A stretch of DNA of 64,000 nucleotides, taken from Isoperla grammatica. Lineage: Eukaryota; Arthropoda; Insecta; Plecoptera; Perlodidae. The DNA is taken from NCBI GenBank assembly GCA_945910005.1, contig OX246743.1, positions 46,764,361 through 46,828,360 of the forward strand, read 5' to 3'. Below, in pieces: positions 1 through 11,322 of the stretch (position 1 is the first letter of the stretch; every line of letters begins with the position of its first letter). The position numbers were made by a program, and so were the translations under genes. The notes beneath the pieces were generated by a model. The model was given only the letters and a program-made list of their open reading frames with translations. It was not told the DNA's origin and did not search any database.

Positions 1-467
1 AACTTGGCCGCTACGGATATCATCGCGCTACGCCTTCCTCTGAGTCTGTCTGCGCTCAGCTATACCGTGGTTTACAGAGTCAACTTGGCCGCTACGGATA
101 TCATCGCGCTACGCCTTCCTCTGAGTCTGTCTGCGCTCAGCTATACCGTGGTTTACAGAGTCAACTTGGCCGCTACGGATATCATCGCGCTACGCCTACC
201 TCTGAGTCTGCGCTCAGCTATACCGTGGTTTACAGAGTCAACTTGGCCGCTACGGATATCATCGCGCTACGCCTTCCTCTGAGTCTGTCTGCGCTCAGCT
301 ATACCGTGGTTTACAGAGTCAACTTGACCGCTACGGATATCATCGCGCTACGCCTTCCTCTGAGTCTGTCTGCGCTCAGCTATACCGTGGTTTACAGAGT
401 CAACTTGGCCGCTACGGATATCATCGAGCTACGCCTTGCGCTCAGCTATACCGTGGTTTACAGAGTC
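1..467. repeat. 81-bp minisatellite, about 6 copies, cut by the window edge
   Basis: Direct tandem repeat with units starting at 1, 82, 163, 240, 321 and 402, each opening with AACTTGGCCGCTACGGATAT (one copy has GACC for GGCC). The third unit lacks 4 bp and the last unit is shortened internally. The unit is 27 codons long, so it yields open frames on the + strand that are repeat artefacts rather than a gene. The array continues to the left of the window. Confidence 0.95.
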
Positions 468-702
468 TCTCTGCGCTATGACTATGAGATGTAAGGAGGT
501 CGCATACCGACCCGACGCAGATATGGATCTGTTATGCGCAGACCACAACCTACTTATTACGTCACTTTGGCCACAGTTTTCACGAGTATGTGCGTCTCAG
601 TCTCGGGCGAACGTGTACTCGCGGCGCCCGGGGGGGATTATTTTCATTTCGTTTCACTGCAGCAACACTTTTGTCTATAAAGAATAAACATAAACCGTTC
701 CG

Positions 703-724
703 GGTTCGAATCCTCGGTCGGGCA
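703..724 (+). repeat. tRNA-like B-box fragment, possible SINE remnant
   Basis: Contains GGTTCGAATCC (703-713), a perfect polymerase III B box as in the T arm of tRNAs, followed by a matching arm. No A box or cloverleaf was seen upstream, so this is more likely a decayed tRNA-derived SINE head than a tRNA gene. Confidence 0.35.
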
Positions 725-1326
725 TGTTTTGATATCACCCCCTCATCGTCTCGATTAGTATCATTGCCAAAATTATAAGGCGTAAAGCCGTAATGTCATC
801 ATCACATTGTTTCATATCTCGATGGACTCGAAGCTTGTTGTTATGTTGTTAATTCTTTAATCCCGTGGGGATAGCTCGGGTCCCCTCAAGACTCTCCTAT
901 GCCGGCACACATACCTCGCTGAGTCGTCCATCACTCAGCCCCTCCATGCCTTCCTGGTGTTGTACCAGAATCTATCGCCAACCGGAACCTCAAAAAGATT
1001 ACATTATTTTGAATTCCACCACTCTCGGGTGAAAAATTTACATTCTCGTCTTCGTCTTCTTCTTCTTCTTCTTCTTCTTTGCACAAACAAATATGCCGAC
1101 CTTCGTTTCTTCGATTTCGTCCGACCTGGGCCTCTTTCGCGCAGTTCGGTCGAGTTGACCTGTGAACTGCATCCGACGTCGTCCTTGGCTAGCGGTGTTT
1201 TCCCACAGTTCGGACCACGATACGATGTCATATGATTATAAGGTCACCTGGCAGCTCGACCGCTGGACGGATGAGCCATCTGCAGACCGAAGGTCACGGC
1301 TACTGGAAGCTGTACCGTACACCTTG

Positions 1327-1345
1327 CCCCCCCCCCCCCCCCCCC
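1327..1345. repeat. poly-C homopolymer, 19 nt
   Basis: Uninterrupted run of 19 C. One of at least a dozen G/C homopolymer runs of 11-20 nt in the window. Confidence 0.95.
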
Positions 1346-1965
1346 ACATAGTGGGCGAGTTGGAGGGTCATATCCCCAAAAGAAAACTTGTTACCGAAGA
1401 GCTGTACCGTACACGTTGCTTTGAGCAGGGGCGAGGGGGCTTTCAAACTAGCATTCCTCCTCTCCAGTGGTCGAATTAGAGGGATGTGGTGGGATGTCGT
1501 ACCCCCCAAACGAAAATAATTGGTCCTTATACTTTTGTGACCATCATTCCCAAAGAGAAAATCGGTCTCCAACGATCCATAGCCCAATTCCTTGTTGGTC
1601 CCAAATTTCTCTTTCAACTTTATACCAGTCTATATTTCGAGAGTAAAATAGATTATTTCGAATTTTCGCATTGTTTTCCACAAAAGTGGTCAGTCTCCAC
1701 ATTTCGAGAGTAAAGTAGCATTCTTCTTCTCCGGAGTATGTCCCATGATCGAGTAGCTAGCGTATAGACTCTTGCAACAAGGTAAGACTAAGACAGTGCA
1801 CGATGACGCTATACGTATGTGGCTCTGCAAATTCCTCGGGGCAAGTCTGGGCTTTCTCTGTCTCTCTCTTTAACAAATCACTTGTTTGTTATCTTTGCGA
1901 TAACTTTCGGTTCCGCGTCGACAGGCCGCGGCAGTAACGCAGCGGATCACCGGGTTGGTCCGCGC

Positions 1966-2355
1966 GTGGAGACCTACCAACGTGTCAACGTGTAGACCTA
2001 CCAACGTGTCAACGTGTAGACCTACCAACGTGTCAACGTGGAGACCTACCAACGTGTCAACGTGGAGGACGGTGCGACGTGTCAACGTGTAGACCTACCA
2101 ACGTGTCAACGTGTAGACCTACCAACGTGTCAACGTGTAGACCTACCAACGTGTCAACGTGGAGACCTACCAACGTGTCAACGTGGAGGACGGTGCGACG
2201 TGTCAACGTGTAGACCTACCAACGTGTCAACGTGTAGACCTACCAACGTGTCAACGTGGAGGACGGTGCGACGTGTCAACGTGTAGACCTGCCAACGTGT
2301 CAACGTGTAGACCTACCAACGTGTCAACGTGGAGACCTACCAACGTGTCAACGTG
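1966..2355. repeat. 24-bp minisatellite, about 16 copies with variants
   Basis: Core unit is GACCTACCAACGTGTCAACG followed by TGTA or TGGA. A variant containing GGAGGACGGTGCGACG is interspersed at near-regular intervals, giving a crude higher-order pattern. The open frames on both strands are repeat artefacts. Confidence 0.93.
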
Positions 2356-3168
2356 GGGGCGACATTCGGTCGGCAATCCGCAAGTGAGGAACTCTCCTAA
2401 ATAGTTTTCGTTTCAGCGGAAATGAAGAAATGTAGATCTTTGTCACTCAGTATAGGCCTACGATCCATATTAACAATCACGTACTAGTTTGTCTCAGTTC
2501 AGCTTGCTTTTCATGTTTTTTAAACTGGCGTGCAGTTCACCTTAAATGTCTTCGTGTAATTACCTATTCTCTTACAATACCTGTGTTTATTTTTATGTCA
2601 TGCTTATAAAATAATTATATGAGATGTTTTCTTGGATCCGTTTTTTAAAATGAAACTATACAGAATCATAAACAGGCAACCATAAATTGTTTCAACTAAA
2701 CTGTCAGACAAATATGTATGCATGCAAACTGTCCAATTTAGTATAGTTATCACTAGAACTATCAGAGAGCAGAGTGTTACAATAATATATTATACCATTT
2801 CAGAAAGTACCTTCGTGGAGTTAACCAACTCTAACTGTCTTTGACTGGTCAGTGGCCACATGTCCTTATCAAACGACCCGTTGTTTTAATGCACGCTGTT
2901 TGAACGCGACGTGATTGCGGCGGGTGTCGACGCGAGGCCGTGGAGCCTCGCAGTCTGGTCAGAACGTTGGTTTCACTCGGGACACCCCGGTCACAAGAAG
3001 GCCGTGACGTGAGCCAATCACCGCCTTTGTAACCATAGCCGCCATTACACTGCATGCGCTCCTTCGTTCGCGGTGACCGAATTAGCGAAATTTTATTCAC
3101 AAACGTCAATTAAACGAGTTTTTGTTTGAATTAAATTATCGACGAAAAGAGAGATGTTTAATTGACCC
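2356..3168. other. non-coding stretch, nothing recognised
   Basis: AT-rich up to about 2850, then a GC-richer block (2880-3080) with an AATCACCGCC CCAAT-like site. No exon, RNA gene or mobile element was identified. Confidence 0.4.
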
Positions 3169-3276
3169 AATCTAAGCCCGCTTACTTACCTCTATAATCT
3201 AAGCCCGCTTACTTACCTCTATAATCTAAGCCCGCTTACTTACCTCTATAATCTAAGCCCGCTTACTTACCTCTAT
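3169..3276. repeat. 27-bp minisatellite, 4 perfect copies, with antisense donor consensus
   Basis: Units start at 3169, 3196, 3223 and 3250 and appear identical (AATCTAAGCCCGCTTACTTA then CCTCTAT). On the minus strand each unit reads TAGAG|GTAAGTAAG, a textbook U1-complementary 5' splice site, repeated four times. The known gene here runs on the + strand, so these are antisense to it. Confidence 0.95.
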
Positions 3277-3624
3277 AATCCTAGCGCGGAGTAATAGTTA
3301 GTTGTGGTCATGCATGTTTTTTTGTTTGTTTGTTTACAGAATTCATTTGGCACAACCGACTTACAGAAGTTCTGTCTCACACTGTGTATGGGGGGGGGGG
3401 GGTTACGGAAGTACAATTGAACAGCACAGAACCAAACATGATTATAAAGATAACCGTTATAGAAATTTCAAAGTTGCCGCACTTTATACAATTTTGATTC
3501 GTTATGAGCCTACACTGAAGACAACGTGACAAAGTCATGAGTTTTAGTTTGGATACATCATCATATGTCCGATATATTATCTTTATAGCGTGATTTATCG
3601 TAATGCTGATAAATAACCTCGTCT

Positions 3625-3660
3625 AGCCGACTCTGCCAGTCGTAAGAGGCGACGGAATCA
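3625..3660 (+). repeat. dispersed repeat carrying the GTCGTAAGAGGCGA motif
   Basis: GTCGTAAGAGGCGA (3639-3652), preceded by CTCTGCCA, recurs in similar context at 43066, 51190 and 59283. Such a short conserved island in otherwise diverged copies is typical of a conserved SINE or LINE domain; the exact family is not assigned. Confidence 0.5.
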
Positions 3661-3799
3661 GGTCCTCCAATCTGCATTGGAATTATGTTTACGCAGTGAA
3701 TATACTGAGAACACTAAACAAACATCTAACACGATTGCCCTCTAGACTTTCACACTCTGTCGGGTCTAGACGCGGCTGTAGACATGGGGGGGGGGGGGG

Positions 3800-3855
3800 A
3801 GCCTTCATGCTGCAGCGTCACGATCACCTGGGTTCGATACCCAGTCGGGGCAAAC
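3800..3855 (+). repeat. tRNA-like fragment with B box
   Basis: GGTTCGATACC at 3831-3841 lies in a short stem (CTGGGTTCGATACCCAG) like a T arm. No A box is visible upstream, where a 14-nt poly-G run sits. Probably a decayed SINE head. Confidence 0.35.
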
Positions 3856-4703
3856 TATTATATTGTAGCATTTGATTGGCAGGAGCTACACAGAGTTTAC
3901 ACCCTAACACATGAATGTGAACACTGAAACTAGAGTGTTAACATTTTATGGGTAAGAATTATGGCCCTGGCAAACAACGAAGCTAAGTTACGTTCTTGCT
4001 AGGACATGGTAAGGGGGGCACTGACTTCTTTCATTTTGTATAATATATACTTTTTACTCTGATAACTAAACGTTTTAGTGTTTTGTTACATGTTGTGTTC
4101 ACAATTGATAGTGTATTATGTCTAAAAATGCTTCAGTTGTAATGGTAATACGATGTGGGCCCTTGTTTTTGGATTTCTAGGACTGAGAAATTATGTTTGG
4201 GTACTCGTGGGGTTACGTTGTGTGTCCGAAGAATTTTGGTTACTTGCGGCTAAATTCTTCTTCGTCTTCTTCTTCTTTTTCTTCTTACGGGTTCCGTTCT
4301 TCGTTTTTCGATAGAGAACACCTATGCATATATTATTTCAGTTGTGATGACATTGTGATTTGTGAGAAATGTGCGGCGGGCCGGCAGATTATTTGTGTGA
4401 CTGGAAAGGTCATTGTGAACGTGATTATGAATATGGAATGAGATCCGCATTCATTCGCTCGACAAACTCGACAAATAATCGTTACGTCACTAGCTAGCTA
4501 AAAAATATCATTTTACAGATATTTGTACATTTGCCAAAAACCGTGCGGACAACATTCCCGCGTCGCGTCGAGTCGGGGACCCGCGGAGGCATTTCTACTT
4601 GAGCGGGTTGCTCGGCGGCGTTTTGTTTGTGCATCTACTTGGTCCGGCTATCACCCCTGCAGACATGCCCTATTGCATTCATTTAACACTAAATTAGTAT
4701 TAA

Positions 4704-4981
4704 TAATAATAATAATTTTTGTAGGAATCCCTGTTATAGGTAGCACACCAGCTTTACCTGATGTGCCCCTCTTCAGATGACTAACTAGGTATATTAGGGT
4801 GTTTGGATAGTTGGGAAGGAATGTCCGAGGGCTGATAGTATGACTCAGTCCCAGCATTCGCCTTTACGACTGAGGAAAACCTCGGAAAAAACCTTCAGTC
4901 AGAACTGCCGGTGGCCGGAATCGGATCGGCGACCTCCCGAATTACAGTCTCGCGTCTTACCGCTGAGCCACCTCTATCGGT
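4704..4981 (-). mobile_element. tRNA-derived SINE, full length, minus strand
   Basis: Same family as 43994-44269. On the minus strand it begins CCGATAGAGGTGGCTCAGCG, with A box TGGCTCAGCGG and a T-arm region with a slightly diverged B box. A unique body follows, then an (ATT)n 3' tail at 4704-4717. It is flanked by the 12-bp direct repeat AATTAGTATTAA (4692-4703 and 4982-4993), the target-site duplication expected of LINE-mediated retroposition. No protein is encoded. Confidence 0.9.
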
Positions 4982-5953
4982 AATTAGTATTAAGAAACAT
5001 GTATGTAGATTCAATTAATTTAGATTCGCAGATTTCTGTTTTACCTGTGAAAAGTTTGACAAAATGACATATAGAATAATTTCTATCGCAGATTTAGCTT
5101 TTATAGTTTTAAGTTTTTAACGAAATTTACGGTTCCCTAGCCTGATACAATGTCTCGATGCGTAGCGGGTCTACTCCTGTGAGCTGGTACACGCACACAC
5201 GCACAATATATGCGCAGGAAAACCTTCAGTGCGAGTTTCCTCACTAATTTCAGTCATTTCGTCAAGTGAAGTCAAACCGAAACGGTTTCCACGAAAACGG
5301 AGATTTATGATTCCGAGTTCCGGCCCGGAGTGAAAACCAAGCGAGGGGTGGGAAACACGCGTGTTTATAGCCCCTAACACTTGATTGCTGTTATTATCCA
5401 CGACTCAATGAGTGAGCCACACTGACTCCACGAGGGTTGGTCGGCCGAGCGGTCCTCCAACCGCTACCATTCATTCTCAAGACCCAGTCAAATTTACAAT
5501 AACCTAGTTTGTAACATTTTCCTGCAACGGCTCCATTAGTAATGACTGAAAACCCCGAAGACAGCGGTCGGTGCTTCGTATAGAGTGCACAAGTGTTATT
5601 CGTCACGGCCGCTGTGCTAGGAGTTTCCAGATAGCCAACCCAAGGTAGTAAATTATCCCCAATAGACTTGTTATGCCAGACGGTAGGAACTGGATACTCG
5701 TAACCATGAGTTGTGACAATGATCAACGATGTAACCGCGATCACACCCGGTTGCACCAAGTCAGGTCCAGATCTCCGAGACCTGAGCGAGACCGCCGAGT
5801 AATTAACGTTAACGCTCGTCGGGGAAAACGCATCTCAAACGAAGAAACTTGTCCAAGTCAAAGCAGGAGATAAAACGACGGCTTTCTCCCGGATCCGCGC
5901 GTCTTGCCATTCGCCGGAGTTCCACATTGCGTCCCTGGAGGAACGTTGCAGTT
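4982..5953. other. non-coding stretch with a dispersed-repeat segment
   Basis: Around 5585-5670 there is sequence (GCCGCTGTG...TTTCCAGATAGCCAACCCAAGG) shared with 13440-13495, 23586-23630 and 25055-25095. This points to an old dispersed repeat, possibly the flank of the CRE/CCAAT inverted-repeat family. No convincing exon. Confidence 0.4.
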
Positions 5954-6329
5954 GCAGTAGCCAGTAGGCGGCATTGCTGGAGAACTGGAGAACTATTGCA
6001 GTAGCCAGTAGGCGGGCATTGCTGGACAACTATTGCAGTAGCCAGTAGGAGGGCATTGCTGGAGAACTATTGCAGTAGCCAGTAGGCGGGCATTGCTGGA
6101 GAACTATTGCAGTAGCCAGTAGGGGGCATTGCTGGAGAACTATTGCAGTAGCCAGTAGGCGGGCATTGCTGGAGAACTATTGCAGTAGCCAGTAGGGGGC
6201 ATTGCTGGACAACTGGAGAACGATTGCAGTAGCCAGTAGGCGGGCATTGCTGGACAACTATTGCAGTAGCCAGTAGGAGGGCATTGCTGGACAACTGGAG
6301 AACTTGCAGCATTGCTGGAGAACTATTGT
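5954..6329. repeat. 37-bp minisatellite, about 9-10 copies
   Basis: Core GCAGTAGCCAGTAGGCGGGC followed by ATTGCTGGAGAACTATT. Some units carry an added ACTGGAGA or lose one base. Each unit contains ACTATTGCAG, which is weakly acceptor-like. The minus-strand ORF is a repeat artefact. Confidence 0.93.
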
Positions 6330-7922
6330 ACTGTCAAGCCAAGCACTGGGGTAGACGCGTTTGTAGAACCAGGCTCAGGCCGGATCCGCTTAACATCTTC
6401 TGGCAAGAGAAGGTGTTTGATGTTTTTTATCGGTTTTTAGGTTTATTTACTACTTATCCTAATCAGCTATAAAAAGATCAGCTATTTATTTTAATATAAT
6501 AATATTTGAACGTGTAATTTATGCGTGGCGATTGCCGGGGCGTGGGAATACTGTTGAGATTAGTAAGACGTATGCACCCCTTAGTTTTTATCCAGTTTGG
6601 ATTTGCCCAAACTAAAAAAGGTATGAACTAGTATGAATTTCTCTACATAGTAAATAAAATAAAATCCATCGAAAGCCCTCAACGTTCATAAAGTCCGTCG
6701 TGCTAATCGGGTACAGAACGATTAAGCGGTGATTATTGTAAGGACATCTGCACTTGACAGGTGTTAATATCGATCACATGATGTTTCCATTACACAGATA
6801 ATGTTTCACAACAGGTGATTCAATCGTTAACTATATCCATTGATATCCATGTCTACATTTTGTGTAATTACTAACCAGTTCATGTTTTAATGGGTTTTGT
6901 TTTGGTGACTTTTGGTGGTATATTTCAAGAAACACAGTGTAAAACCTTAAATTCGCGGCTTCAAAACTATCTAACACACATGTGGCTGTATTCCGGTTCG
7001 GACATTAATTTCGGGTAATACCCTATAGTTAATTCGTCCTCGATTAATCAGTTGGCATGACTTCTTCACTGGTATTTAACGGTCGAAAATGATTTAGCGT
7101 ACATTAGTTAATTGTGAAGTGTGAAGTGTAGAAGAGATACAAGATTGTAGGTCCCAGGCCCGAGCACACCACTATAGCATATAATTAAAAATTAACTCTT
7201 GAAAAATGGTGGAGATATTTTTTCGTTGTGAGCTCTTCGACCATGCACGTCTAAGATCTTTGCTCTCTCTGCCGCCGCCTCTCGTGCTCGTGCGACCTTC
7301 GACGAGATAAGACACCGTGGAAGTAAACAACACTCTAGTTGGCTCTCGCAAATCTCCTAATTGGATGCCTAAGTTATGATCCAATTTGAGTGGCCATTAA
7401 TTTATTATAGGTTTGTTGAAATAATCCTGCCCGGCTGTTTAGAACCGACCAACACTGTTGTTTATGCCGCCGCGTAGGTTCAGAAGTAAAACTAGTTATC
7501 TCACGGAAACTTGTGTAATTGACGGGAATTCTCTAGCTAGAAAATATGATGTTGATTTCCAACGTTGAAGATAGTGGATGTAATGTTGTTGTTTTTTTTC
7601 TGATGAATGAATTCTTTTTCATTCATAAACAAAGCGTGTGTGTGATATATTTCTCCTCCGAGAGTCGTTTCTTCTCGGAGACCAAGTGTCAATTGGAATG
7701 GATCTATGAATGAGCGTGAGACTGGGACGAGAAAGGTGTTATACTGAATCAGTAGTAGCGAGGAATGAAGTTGGGCTACTCTTGCATGTGCACGGTGTAG
7801 TGTAGCGTCACACGGGCAGCTCTCATGGCTCCATGGCTGCATGGCTCGACACATAGCACCATGCATGGCTTCCACTATGCGTTTCTTCGTTCAATTTTAC
7901 AATTTTAAGTCAACTTTCAATA
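6330..7922. other. non-coding stretch, nothing recognised
   Basis: Mostly AT-rich intron-like sequence without tandem repeats; a small GC-richer patch lies at 7220-7300. The ORFs are short and lack domains. Confidence 0.4.
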
Positions 7923-7930
7923 ATGTGGTG

Positions 7931-8156
7931 CAGGGGCGCCGACTATGTGGGTGCTCAGGGGCTGAAGCACCCATCGGATTGTTTGGAGGGGTGCGCAGCA
8001 CCCCTCCAAATATCCTGACTAAAAAAAATTAGACCTTTTTTTCAGTTTTGAGGTACCTATCAATTTTCAAAAAATGTGTTTTAAATTTGTTTACGATTAT
8101 GTCTCTATGTTCATCTTGGATCCAAGCCATAATTTATGTTGGAATTATTATATATA

Positions 8157-8190
<34 letters not shown>

Positions 8191-8397
8191 TATTTTCAAT
8201 TATAATAAACGCATTAGTTTGGTATACATTCACGCCACTTTTTTCTAGAACGTACCAAACACACGCTAAAAACGGGGTTTAAACATTTTTCGCCTGCGCC
8301 GCTATTATTGGGGGGCTCTGCCCCCGAACCCCCCGTGCTGGGTCCCTTTTCCACGAAGTTGAGCACCCCTCGGAATTTGGAAAACCCGGCGCCCCTG
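7931..8397. mobile_element. non-autonomous hAT-type DNA transposon (MITE), 467 bp
   Basis: Terminal inverted repeats CAGGGGCGCC (7931-7940) and GGCGCCCCTG (8388-8397) are perfect. They are flanked by a perfect 8-bp direct repeat ATGTGGTG (7923-7930 and 8398-8405), the target-site size of the hAT superfamily. Sub-terminal GAAGCACCC and GAGCACCCC blocks mirror each other. An internal (ATT)n tract lies at about 8155-8190. There is no transposase ORF, so it depended on enzyme supplied elsewhere. The exact duplication argues for a fairly recent insertion. Confidence 0.95.
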
Positions 8398-8405
8398 ATG
8401 TGGTG

Positions 8406-8881
8406 TCAGTTATGAGAAATATCTGTGCAACATTTCGGTTTCAAGATTGGGTGTTCTTGCGTTCTAAGTTTATTATGCACAGTTTCGCAATAAAATTTGT
8501 ATTGCTTGACATTTTAATTGTTAAACGTACATAAGTAATGTTTAAATTGACAAAATGGCTGAGGTCGAGGGTAGCTACCCCTATCGCCACGCAACAAGTG
8601 CAGTGTGAGTGAACTGCAAACCACCATACCACGCCCTCATTCCTCGCGAGGCCACTGACAGTTGTCGCAAGAAGACGACGGACGAAATGACAAGAATTTC
8701 TTTTCGCGGAATCCCGATGACCTTCCGGGTTCTAATTATTCTGCAACAACTCGTACAGAATCCGCCTCGACGTCCAGTTTGCCCTCTAAGGAGATCCCCC
8801 CCCCCCTGTCACTTCCACCACGTTCAGTCCTCACTGTATCTTACATCAATCTACGCTCAAGCATCACATGACATAATTATG
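8406..8881. other. non-coding stretch between MITE and repeat
   Basis: No exon recognised. Overlapping short ORFs at 8609-8929 have no domain signature. Confidence 0.4.
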
Positions 8882-9177
8882 CAGTTTATACTCCTTTGGA
8901 CAAGCTGTGTAAGTACAGCGTCGCTATAGGTGCTTTTATTGTTCACAAGTCGTGAAATTGCAGTTGCATCGAGATATGAGGAACAATCCTTGGCACAAGC
9001 TGTGCAATCTCATAAGGGTTGCACAGTTTATACTCCTTCGGACAAGCTGTGTAAGTACCATTGCATAGAGGGTCGCTATAGGTGCTTTTATTGTTCACAA
9101 GTCGGGAAATTGCAGTTGCATCGAGATTTGAGGAACAATCCTTGGCACAAGCTGTGCAATCTCATAAGGGTTGCACA
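8882..9177. repeat. two tandem copies of a ~145-bp segment
   Basis: CAGTTTATACTCCTT(T/C)GGAC recurs at 8882 and 9024 and both copies run to CTCATAAGGGTTGCACA. The second copy has an insertion (CATTGCATAGAG) after AAGTAC. A simple tandem duplication with a few substitutions. Confidence 0.93.
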
Positions 9178-9254
9178 CAATTACACACGTCACGAAACTG
9201 CGGTTCGCTGCTGATGTGATTGATTGCTGGTGCTATGTCATGTTAGTCGAGACG

Positions 9255-9333
9255 ATGAGGGGTGATGGATGAAGTCGAAGGACAATTGCGGGATTCGAGC
9301 CCAGGTCCCACGGTGGGCGCCTCAACCGCATGT
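9255..9333 (-). mobile_element. truncated tRNA-derived SINE, family 2, minus strand
   Basis: Shares GATGA(A)GxxGAAGGA, a tRNA-like T arm (reverse complement of GGATTCGAGCC at 9291-9301 is a B box) and GCGCCTCAACCGCATG with the better copy at 46235-46365. The A-box end is missing, replaced by the start of the minisatellite at 9334. Confidence 0.65.
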
Positions 9334-10243
9334 GCCCATACACAAGCATGTGCACAACACAAGCATGTGCGCATACACAAGCCGTGCGAGTGCAGTCAGT
9401 CACACGTCATACTCAGAGGGTCGGCGACTGTTGCAGGTGATGTGGAGGTTTCCTCGAATGCAGTTTAGCCTCCATAACGACAGCAATGAGCCCATACACA
9501 AGTGTGTGCACAACACAAGCATGTGCACAACACAAGCATGTGCACAACACAAGCCGTGCGAGTGCAGTCAGTCACACGTCATACTCGGAGGGTCGGCGAC
9601 TGTTGCAGGTGATACACAAGCATGATCACATACACAAGCATGTGCACAACACAAGCATGTGCACAACACAAGCCGTGCGAGTGCAGTCAGTCACACGTCA
9701 TACTCAGAGGGTCGGCGACTGTTGCAGGTGATGTGGAGGTTTCCTCGAATGCAGTTTAGCCTCCATAACGACAGCAATGAGCCCATACACAAGTGTGTGC
9801 ACAACACAAGCATGTGCACAACACAAGCATGTGCACAACACAAGCCGTGCGAGTGCAGTCAGTCACACGTCATACTCGGAGGGTCGGCGACTGTTGCAGG
9901 TGATACACAAGCATGATCACATACACAAGTGTGTGCACAACACAAGCATGTGCACAACACAAGCATGTGCACAACACAAGCCGTGCGAGTGCAGCCAGTC
10001 ACACGTCATACTCAGAGGGTCGGCGACTGTTGCAGGTGATGTGGAGGTTTCCTCGAATGCAGTTTAGCCTCCATAACGACAGCAGTGTGCCCATACACAA
10101 GCATGCGCACAACACAAGCATGTGTACAACACAAGCCGTGCGAGTGCAGTCAGTCACACGTCATACTTAGAGGGTCGGCGACTGTTGCAGGTGATGTGGA
10201 GGTTTCCTCGAATGCAGTTTAGCCTCCATAACGACAGCAATGA
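9334..10243. repeat. composite minisatellite with 291-bp higher-order period
   Basis: Built from CACAAGCATGTGCACAACA subunits, a constant block (CCGTGCGAGTGCAGTCAGTC ... GGCGACTGTTGCAGG) and an alternating block (TGATGTGGAGGTTTCCTCG...). Blocks 9490 and 9781 repeat almost exactly at 291 bp. The short CACAAGCATGTGCACAA subunits expand and contract independently. All ORFs here are repeat artefacts. Confidence 0.93.
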
Positions 10244-11223
10244 ATCTTGTTTGTTGTCCGAGAAGTTAACTGCACTTGATTGTCACGTGTTGTGTTATAT
10301 ACCTGGAACGAGTGCTCCATGTCGGTTTCCGGTTACGACAGCCGAGGCAGGAGCTGCGAGACGTTATTGTCGCTTACTTGCGCGCGCACACTCACGCACA
10401 CCATTCATACCCGCAGAACGCAGAAGATTGTTTAGATTTTTGTAACCGATTTTGGCGACGTTGAAATAGTTTTATGAATGAAAATAATTGGAAAGTCGGA
10501 ATACAAATATCTGTGTTCCTGGGCATACACGCACACTGTCCGTCTTGAAAGCTCCGCATGATCCCATCCCATGTCGCCCTAGCGTCCGTCTTGATCCCAT
10601 CCCATGTCCCTCCTGACTATCAGCAACCGCGTCTTGAAAGCTCTACATGATCCCATCCCATGTCGCCCTAGCGTCCGTCTTGATCCCATCCCATGTCGCT
10701 CCTGACTATCAGCAACCGCCCTAGCGTGGCGCATCGCCGTCCGGAAACAATAATTCCATATCTGTGTTTTATTGAAGTTGTGGAGCAGTTTCCAAGAATA
10801 TCGGAGTCTCCCATAACGCAGGGGTGGGGCTGTTGCATCCCACTTTATGTATTGTATTGTATTGTTGTGTTCTTTATTGAAGCATTAGCATAACTACTAG
10901 GTTACACAATTGGATATTTCACAATCTAATTGTGAACTCTCCTGTTCCTGCGTTGAATGCGCTTGTTTCCTAATGTTATAGGGTTCTAGACCAGACAGCG
11001 CATAATTGACTGAGAGTAGAATTATTTGTACGAGAGATAGGAAAAGGAAAATAATTAAGAATATTTGTTCCGTCATTGTCGTCTACATAGACGATACCTA
11101 TGTCTAGATACACCCCCACTCCCACCCCCACTCCCACTCCATAGTCCATGCAGTGTTAATTTGGTACCATTATTTTTGTTTCCTCTTTCATGAAGTTTTA
11201 CTAAACAGTTGTTATTGTTTCAG
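10244..11223. other. end of the intron before the first visible exon
   Basis: Contains a two-copy repeat at 10541-10718 and a CCCCCACTCCCAC repeat near 11110-11140. It ends with a T-rich tract and the acceptor TTGTTTCAG (11215-11223) in front of the SLC39A11 exon. No earlier SLC39A11 exon (the TM4 HNxPEG exon) was found in the window. Confidence 0.6.
10541..10718. repeat. two tandem copies of an 89-bp segment
   Basis: CGTCTTGAAAGCTC starts at 10541 and again at 10630. Each copy itself contains two CTTGATCCCATCCCATGTC-like pieces, so the segment is internally repetitive as well. Confidence 0.92.
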
Positions 11224-11322
11224 AAATCTGGCTGTGGGAATCGGAATCCAAAACTTCCCCGAAGGTCTGGCCGTGAGTCTACCCCTCAAGGCGGCTGGAT
11301 TCTCGACGTTTCGTAGTTTCTG
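11224..11322 (+). CDS. SLC39A11: zinc transporter ZIP11 exon, TM5 (partial gene)
   Basis: A 99-nt exon flanked by acceptor TTTCAG and donor TG|GTGAGC. The first A completes a codon from the missing upstream exon, then 32 codons read NLAVGIGIQNFPEGLAVSLP plus LKAAGFSTFRSF, and TG starts a Trp codon finished by the next exon. This is the TM5 block of ZIP11, the GufA-type subfamily of SLC39 transporters that move zinc into the cytosol. By family knowledge the Gln and Glu of QNFPEG line the metal site. The upstream ~two thirds of the protein (family length about 340 residues) is not in the window. Identification rests on near-unbroken match to the remembered vertebrate ZIP11 sequence and on the order of the three exons. 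Confidence 0.95.

Larger units (their letters stand above)
468..1965. other. non-coding stretch, probably intron of the zinc transporter gene
   Basis: No exon recognised. It holds a short (CTT)n tract near 1055-1080, a 19-nt poly-C run and one tRNA-like B-box fragment. The ORFs here are short and show no recognisable domain. Confidence 0.5.
3277..4703. other. non-coding stretch with homopolymers and SINE remnants
   Basis: Contains poly-G runs at 3390-3402 and 3786-3799, a dispersed-repeat motif near 3639 and a tRNA-like B box near 3831. A GC-rich block sits at 4540-4620. No coding exon is recognised. Confidence 0.4.

Noticed and set aside
1..11223. Upstream SLC39A11 exons (TM1-TM4, HNxPEG motif)
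   Set aside because: Looked for by motif in the + strand sequence and not found; they probably lie left of the window, but a diverged short exon could have been missed.
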